64,000 nt of DNA. It comes from Aliagarivorans taiwanensis DSM 22990 (GTDB taxonomy: Bacteria > Pseudomonadota > Gammaproteobacteria > Enterobacterales > Celerinatantimonadaceae). This document shows, one piece after another, positions 59,981-64,000 of this stretch. The translations under genes and the position numbers were made by a program. How positions within the stretch are numbered: the first letter of the stretch is position 1; each line of letters opens with the position of its first letter. Where the stretch lies: assembly GCF_000429505.1 (NCBI RefSeq), contig NZ_AUBZ01000004.1, positions 113,276 to 177,275 of the forward strand, in the 5' to 3' direction. The notes beneath the pieces were generated by a model. It saw only the letters and a list, made by a program, of their open reading frames with translations. It did not search any database and was not told the origin of the DNA.

Positions 59981-61666
59981 ATGTTATTCGACAATCCCGT
60001 ATTACCTGGCTTCAACCCGGATCCATCGATTATTTGCGTTGAGGATGTTTACTATATGGCGGTCTCCACCTTTGAGTGGTTTCCGGGAATTAAGCTATAT
60101 CGCTCACACGATTTGGCCCACTGGGAGCAATGTGGCTATGCCCTGACCCGCGCCGACCAACTCGACCTGAGCGGGGTGGCTACCGCCCAAGGCGTATGGG
60201 CGCCATGCCTAACCTACAACGCCCAGCAAAAGCGCTTCTACTTGAGCTTTTCAGTCATGTTCAGCATGAAGGAACAACACTTCGATCTGAATAATTACTA
60301 CGTCACCAGCGACGATATCGAAGGAGAGTGGTCCGACGCCCGCTACCTGAACAGCTCCGGTTTTGACCCCTCGTTCTTCCACGACGACAACGGCCAGATC
60401 TGGGTCACTAACTTAGAATGGGAAAGCCGCCAGGGTTACCAGCACCCCGGTCGAATCATTGTTCAGGAGTTCGACCCGCAACAGCAGCGGTTAACCGGCC
60501 CGGTGTTTAACCTCGGCTACGGCGGCACCCAACGCGGCTGCGCCGAAGGCCCGCATATCTACAAACGCCAAGGCTACTACTACCTAATGACCGCCGAGGG
60601 CGGCACTGGCTATGGCCATGCAGTGGTGATGCAGCGTAGCCGATCGGTCACCGGCCCTTACCAGAGCGACCCGCAACACGTAGTACTCACCTCCCACCCC
60701 GAGGAGTTCGATGAGCTGGGCGATGACGAATCGGTCAAGCTGCACCGCTTCGACCCAAACCGGATATTGCAAAAATCCGGACATGGCTGCTTGGTTGAAA
60801 CACCGCAAGGCGAAAGCTACGTGGTCCACCTATGCGCCCGCCCGCTGCTTCCCAGCCCGTATTGCACCCTCGGCCGCGAGACCGCCATCCAGCACTGCCG
60901 CTGGAGCGACGATGGCTGGCTGCGCTTAGCCAGTGGCGGAATCGAAGCCCAGCTACAAATCGACTTACCAGTAGCACAACGCTTGCCGATACTGCCCTAC
61001 AAAGTAGGCAGGGAAAACTTCAGTGCGCCTCGGCTGCCACACGATTACCAAAGCTACCGCCTACCGCTGGATAGCAGCGTTCTGCAAACCGGCGCAGACG
61101 GCCTCACCCTACGCGGCCAAGGCTCGCTATTCTCCGGCCGCCACCTCAGCCTGATAGCCAGACGACTGAACCACTTCCACGCCGATATCGAAACCGAACT
61201 CAGCTTCACCCCGCAGCACTACTTCGACAGCGCAGGCCTTACCCTGTACTACTGCGCCGACAACTTTATCTATCTGCGGGTCTACTACAGCGAAGCCGTC
61301 CAACAGGTTTGTGTAGGCGTGACTACCAGCATCGGCGGCAAGAAAACCGAACACAAAGCCTACCGCAGCCCCATCAGCAACCCACAACAACTCAAGCTAC
61401 GCGTGCAAGTGCGCCACGACAAAGCCACCCTACACTTCGCCGAACAAGGCCACGCTCTACAGCAAATCGGCGAGGCCTTCTCCATGGAAACCCTAAGCGA
61501 CGAGTACGGCTACCAAAAGTTCACCGGCACCTTTGTAGGCATGTTCTGCGAGGACTACCACCGCCAACAGAATCGGGCGAGGTTTCATTATTTGGACTAT
61601 CTACCAGTGGAAGAGAAGGCAAGAAACAACAAGGCGCAGAATGAGCTGCTGACTGTGGTTAGCTGA
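59981..61666 (+). CDS. Glycoside hydrolase family 43, beta-xylosidase-like
   Basis: The protein is likely a cytoplasmic exo-acting beta-xylosidase or arabinofuranosidase that cleaves imported oligosaccharides. It has no signal peptide. The 561-residue protein (second ATG chosen, better spaced from AGGAG) begins NPVLPGFNPDPSIICVEDVY, with the catalytic base Asp in NPDPS. The pKa-modulating Asp is probably in GFDPSFFHDD and the acid Glu in GCAEGPHIY. A C-terminal concanavalin-like domain (about 330-545) is typical of GH43 subfamily 11 beta-xylosidases. It diverges from the sugar importer, supporting a shared substrate. Confidence 0.92.
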   Translation: MLFDNPVLPGFNPDPSIICVEDVYYMAVSTFEWFPGIKLYRSHDLAHWEQCGYALTRADQLDLSGVATAQGVWAPCLTYNAQQKRFYLSFSVMFSMKEQHFDLNNYYVTSDDIEGEWSDARYLNSSGFDPSFFHDDNGQIWVTNLEWESRQGYQHPGRIIVQEFDPQQQRLTGPVFNLGYGGTQRGCAEGPHIYKRQGYYYLMTAEGGTGYGHAVVMQRSRSVTGPYQSDPQHVVLTSHPEEFDELGDDESVKLHRFDPNRILQKSGHGCLVETPQGESYVVHLCARPLLPSPYCTLGRETAIQHCRWSDDGWLRLASGGIEAQLQIDLPVAQRLPILPYKVGRENFSAPRLPHDYQSYRLPLDSSVLQTGADGLTLRGQGSLFSGRHLSLIARRLNHFHADIETELSFTPQHYFDSAGLTLYYCADNFIYLRVYYSEAVQQVCVGVTTSIGGKKTEHKAYRSPISNPQQLKLRVQVRHDKATLHFAEQGHALQQIGEAFSMETLSDEYGYQKFTGTFVGMFCEDYHRQQNRARFHYLDYLPVEEKARNNKAQNELLTVVS

Positions 61667-61715
61667 TAAGGATACTGTTGATTTCTCGAGCCTAAGAAAA
61701 AACAGCTTAACAATC

Positions 61716-61746
61716 TAGCTAAAGGCTCAAAAAGGGCCTTTAGCTA
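61716..61746. terminator. Stem-loop after the GH43 gene, probable terminator
   Basis: TAGCTAAAGGC and GCCTTTAGCTA form a perfect 11-bp stem with a 9-base loop. The following sequence (TTGTGCTTCT) is only moderately T-rich, so termination strength is uncertain. It starts 50 bases after the GH43 stop. Confidence 0.55.
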
Positions 61747-61792
61747 TTGTGCTTCTAACTCGTTTCTGGACAGAAACGCGCTAAAGATTCGT

Positions 61793-61869
61793 GATTAACG
61801 CTCACATCACAGGAGGCAAAAGCAGAGCGAAGCGGCGCTTTTGACTTCCTGTGCATGTGCTTGTTAAAG
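61793..61869 (-). other. Integron attC recombination site
   Basis: On the minus strand the site runs from R'' CTTTAAC (61869-61863) to R' GTTAATC (61799-61793). Between them are paired arms: CACAT/ATGTG, CACAGGA/TCCTGTG and AAAAGC/GCTTTT around a loop of about 13 bases. One arm has an extra G between CACAT and CACAGGA, like the extrahelical bases needed for strand choice. AACAAGCACAT and GTGAGCGTT edges resemble attC sites of marine gammaproteobacteria. It lies 17 bases beyond the stop of the TIR gene and in the same orientation, the normal place in a gene cassette. Confidence 0.82.
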
Positions 61870-63410
61870 ATAAACCGCCCAATACTTATGAATTTTCCTC
61901 AAGACGAATTTGGTGTATCTTCTCAATTAAAAGTTCTGCAAACTCATCAAGCTGAGGCTCTTTATCCTTGTCAGGATCGAATGTGAAACCTCCAGTTCCA
62001 TTCGAGAGATCAAACATGCCAGGTGGACAGTTAGATAGCCATAGAGGTATCACACTTTTTTCACCAAAGCGTTGCTTGAAATTATCAGCTTCAAACTTAC
62101 ACCAAACCCGCGAAGGATAGTTCTGACTAAGAATGGGGATAATAAACCTAGATTCAGATCTATATATCGGAGCTAAATACTCTTCTACATCTTGAGAAAG
62201 AATTCTAGCTTGCTCATTATTATCATAGAAAACTGATATTTCACTTTCGGATAACTTACGGTAGATATGCTCCGCAAGATCTCTTTCATTTCCAGCGAAT
62301 GATAATGCATAGTCATAAGCAGACGTAAACTCTACAGTATGGAAACCAATTTTTTTCGCCAGCTTTGACCATGAAATATTTTTTATATAGTAAAAAAACT
62401 TAGGATCCTCGACCGAAAGCTCAGTAGTATCATTATTGTAAAAAAGAACTTCTGAGTATTTTGGGTCGCCCTCAAAATGCTCCCTCAAATGGCCTTTTGT
62501 CAGGATTTGTCCTACACTATTTTTGTGATTTGGGTTCTCTATTAGGGTTGACTCAATATTTATACTCATATTGTCGGAAGACGATAACCAATACAGAACA
62601 TGTAGATAAGGAGCCCGACTTCCTTTTTTAACTCTTTGACCCTTACAAAAATTTACAGTGACCGTAGAAAAGCTTATAGCCAAATCATCAAGAATAAATT
62701 CTTTTAGTGTTTCGAAGCTAACATTAGTAGGCTTTATATTATCGCACTCTTCGAATATTTCGCTTCTCAAACAAGCTTGGTGCGCAAGCATCTGGGCTAA
62801 GTGAAAACTCCCTTGAGAATCTGATACAATCTCGCTTTTAACAACCAAATCAATTTTCAGGTTTTGCTCACCCTTTCGTAGTAGTTCCTCTATCTTTTCT
62901 TCCGAGTTGGATTCGAACTTTAGAATATCAATACGATTCCTAAGATCTGAGGAATACTCTATTAGAGAATGACCAGTCTTATTAATCCCCACGAGTACCA
63001 ATTTAGAATCTTCACTCTCTTCATCAGCAAGTGTTTTTAATAGATCGGACAGACCTTTCTTCGTAGGGCCATCAAGTTTGTGGAAATCGTCTATAATCAC
63101 AGTGCCAAAGCCATCGGAATCGAATAACCCTCTAATTTCCTCTGCGTCCTTACGCTTTCTACCTGAGAGAACCTTAACATTATCTTTGATACCAAGCCTA
63201 TCAAGCACATTTAATACACAGGTTGTTTTACCTATTCCTGAAGGCCCCTCAATTACAACTCCTCTGCCTTGAGTCCTCAAAGCAACAAACAGTCTGGGAT
63301 ACTCTTTAGGCTCTACAAATGTGTGCTCAGGAACACCCGATAGCTTAAATACGTCTTCTAGTTTCTTCTTTGTCATCAATGGAGTTCCTAAGTTTGCGCT
63401 GGCTCTTTAA
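61799..63410 (-). mobile_element. Single integron gene cassette carrying the ATPase-TIR gene
   Basis: A GTTAAAG box lies upstream of the gene on the minus strand (63411-63405). Its reverse complement, CTTTAAC, is exactly the R'' core of the downstream attC. In a cassette the R'' core pairs with the first bases of the same cassette, so this match marks both ends. Cutting after G gives a unit of about 1.6 kb. No integrase gene, attI or second attC is seen in the window. The content is clearly more AT-rich than the core genes. Confidence 0.7.
61886..63376 (-). CDS. P-loop ATPase with C-terminal TIR domain, probable anti-phage protein
   Basis: The 496-residue protein (496 from ATG 63376; a TTG one codon upstream is possible) has an N-terminal AAA-like ATPase module with Walker [11 protein letters not shown] (about 43-52), Walker B TVIIDD (about 92-97) and an arginine-rich SDLRNRID stretch (about 143-150). 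A middle part of about 180 residues is unassigned. A TIR domain starts near 353 (AYDYALSFAGNERDLAEHIY), with the likely catalytic Glu in VWCKFEADNF (about 429). TIR domains of this type cleave NAD in several defence systems. No sensor repeats or partner gene are seen. AT-rich codon use suggests transfer. Confidence 0.8.
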   Translation of the reverse strand: MTKKKLEDVFKLSGVPEHTFVEPKEYPRLFVALRTQGRGVVIEGPSGIGKTTCVLNVLDRLGIKDNVKVLSGRKRKDAEEIRGLFDSDGFGTVIIDDFHKLDGPTKKGLSDLLKTLADEESEDSKLVLVGINKTGHSLIEYSSDLRNRIDILKFESNSEEKIEELLRKGEQNLKIDLVVKSEIVSDSQGSFHLAQMLAHQACLRSEIFEECDNIKPTNVSFETLKEFILDDLAISFSTVTVNFCKGQRVKKGSRAPYLHVLYWLSSSDNMSINIESTLIENPNHKNSVGQILTKGHLREHFEGDPKYSEVLFYNNDTTELSVEDPKFFYYIKNISWSKLAKKIGFHTVEFTSAYDYALSFAGNERDLAEHIYRKLSESEISVFYDNNEQARILSQDVEEYLAPIYRSESRFIIPILSQNYPSRVWCKFEADNFKQRFGEKSVIPLWLSNCPPGMFDLSNGTGGFTFDPDKDKEPQLDEFAELLIEKIHQIRLEENS

Positions 63411-63422
63411 CATCTTATTCAA

Positions 63423-63458
63423 TGGAATTTTTCAATGTTTAAACATGGAAAAATTCCA
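63423..63458. repeat. 36-bp near-perfect palindrome upstream of the TIR gene
   Basis: The arms TGGAATTTTTC and GAAAAATTCCA flank a central GTTTAAAC. The whole 36-base unit is its own reverse complement except for one mismatched pair. It lies about 47 bases before the TIR gene start, just outside the predicted cassette boundary. It could be an operator, a hairpin that served as the insertion target, or a terminator remnant. Confidence 0.8.
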
Positions 63459-63573
63459 TATATCCCTAATGAATCTAAAGTTAACATCGACAATAATTAC
63501 GTTCAATCAAACAGTTAACAGATCCAGCACTTCGCCTGTCTACGCGAAAGATGGAAAGGTTATGCGGATACAT

Positions 63574-63606
63574 GGAAAAGGAAAAGGCAAAGGCAAAGGC
63601 AAAGGC
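63574..63606. repeat. Hexanucleotide tandem repeat (GGAAAA/GGCAAA)
   Basis: Two GGAAAA units are followed by at least four GGCAAA units and a final GGC. Only an unsupported 105-residue frame crosses it. Such a tract can change copy number by slippage. It lies between the palindrome and the insertion sequence. Confidence 0.85.
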
Positions 63607-63660
63607 TGGGTGTCTATACAGGGGTTAGTAAGCCTCTCCAACTCGTTTTGGGGCAAAACT

Positions 63661-64000
63661 CTGAGGGATCCCCTCATAATTCTGTGAAAACATAGCTGTT
63701 TTTTCTCAGCTGCCGGATAAATGCCAGTATCGCCCATTTTATGTCTCGAACTTTTAGCCGATAGCATCCTCCGCGCCTGAGCACCTCTTTGCCCAGCCGC
63801 AGCAGTGACAACACATTTCGGTCTCGCACTGTGTTTGCCTGAAAGTGTTTATGCCAACCGGATTTACACGCAAACAGACCAACCCAGTGCAGGACCAATT
63901 CCAGCAGTAATGCGATCAGCAACATGATGTCAAAGCGCTTAGGGCAGCGGCTGCGACTATGCCGCAACCCAAAACCGAAGGCCGGGCTTTTTAAATCTCT
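63661..64000 (-). mobile_element. IS10-like insertion sequence (IS4 family), one end
   Basis: The end at 63661 reads CTGAGGGATCCCCTCATAAT, matching the outer end of IS10 (CTGAGAGATCCCCTCATAAT) at all but one base. The transposase reading frame begins 13 bases inside and runs off the window. The nine bases just outside (GGCAAAACT) would be one copy of the expected 9-bp target duplication, but the other end is not in view. Confidence 0.85.
63674..64000 (-). CDS. IS4-family transposase, C-terminal part
   Basis: About 108 codons remain, open to the window edge (RDLKSPAFGFGLRHSRSR onward). KRFDIMLLIALLLELV, GWHKHFQANTVRDRNVLS and LLRLGKEVLRR match the C-terminal domain of IS10/IS4 transposases. 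The catalytic DDE residues lie upstream, beyond the window. The TGA stop sits within the inverted repeat, as is typical for this group. Whether the full gene is intact cannot be seen. Confidence 0.88.
   Translation of the reverse strand, partial: RDLKSPAFGFGLRHSRSRCPKRFDIMLLIALLLELVLHWVGLFACKSGWHKHFQANTVRDRNVLSLLRLGKEVLRRGGCYRLKVRDIKWAILAFIRQLRKNSYVFTEL

Noticed and set aside
61716..61746. The hairpin after GH43 as a second attC site
   Set aside because: It is a short perfect stem without GTTRRRY-type cores or bulged bases, and fits a terminator better.
63574..63606. CRISPR array
   Set aside because: The units are six bases long with no spacers, so this is a simple tandem repeat.
63370..63687. 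A 105-residue plus-strand reading frame containing a KGKGKGKG run
   Set aside because: It is antisense at its start to the TIR gene leader, crosses the palindrome and hexamer repeat and enters the IS end. It has no ribosome binding site and no family resemblance.

Overview
This window is a chromosomal segment of a Gram-negative gammaproteobacterium, probably from the Alteromonadales/Aeromonadales/Vibrionales neighbourhood. The evidence is a complete lpxC-ftsZ-to-mraZ division and cell wall cluster, lipid A/LPS genes (lpxC, kdsD, kdsC, lptA, lptB, lptC), the Mla system, SspA/SspB, LpoA, DolP, and a cytochrome bc1 complex (absent from Enterobacterales). I cannot name a genus from sequence alone. 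About 0-54 kb is dense, conserved core genome. The last 10 kb is accessory.

Layout. 0-2 kb holds the end of coaE, then zapD and yacG, facing mutT and a GNAT acetyltransferase. 2.1-7.3 kb holds secA, an M23 peptidase and lpxC on the minus strand, with a DciA-like gene diverging. 7.4-23.9 kb is the dcw cluster on the minus strand (mraZ-rsmH-ftsL-ftsI-murE-murF-mraY-murD-ftsW-murG-murC-ddlB-ftsQ-ftsA-ftsZ), headed by a visible MraZ operator of three 10-bp-spaced boxes. 24.3-24.8 kb is the RNase P RNA gene. 24.8-30.2 kb holds rsmI, then lpoA-yraN-diaA-dolP, then sspAB. 30.3-35.8 kb holds petABC, rplM-rpsI, zapE and zapG. 35.9-43 kb holds degQ, degS and the minus-strand murA-ibaG-mlaBCDEF group. 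43-50.7 kb is a plus-strand run for LPS assembly followed by the nitrogen-PTS locus (yrbG-kdsD-kdsC-lptC-lptA-lptB-rpoN-hpf-ptsN-rapZ-ptsO). Then come mgtE, pmbA and yjgA. rpoN carries an apparent one-base frameshift after codon 52.

The accessory part starts with an AraC-type regulator, a four-gene sugar ABC importer (two permeases, an MsmK/UgpC-type ATPase and a binding protein) and a diverging GH43 beta-xylosidase-like gene. Together these look like a xylo-oligosaccharide uptake and breakdown locus. Two copies of a 164-bp palindromic, MITE-like repeat flank the importer. One copy supplies the stop codon of the binding-protein gene. The other sits just before the GH43 ribosome binding site.

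The most interesting item lies at 61.8-63.4 kb: an AT-rich gene for a P-loop ATPase-TIR fusion protein, a plausible anti-phage NADase, followed in its own orientation by an integron-type attC site. The R'' core of that attC is the exact reverse complement of a GTTAAAG box just upstream of the gene. This is the expected signature of a true integron gene cassette, here apparently alone and with no integrase in view. Next to it are a 36-bp near-perfect palindrome, a GGCAAA hexamer tandem repeat, and the end of an IS10-like (IS4 family) insertion sequence that runs out of the window.
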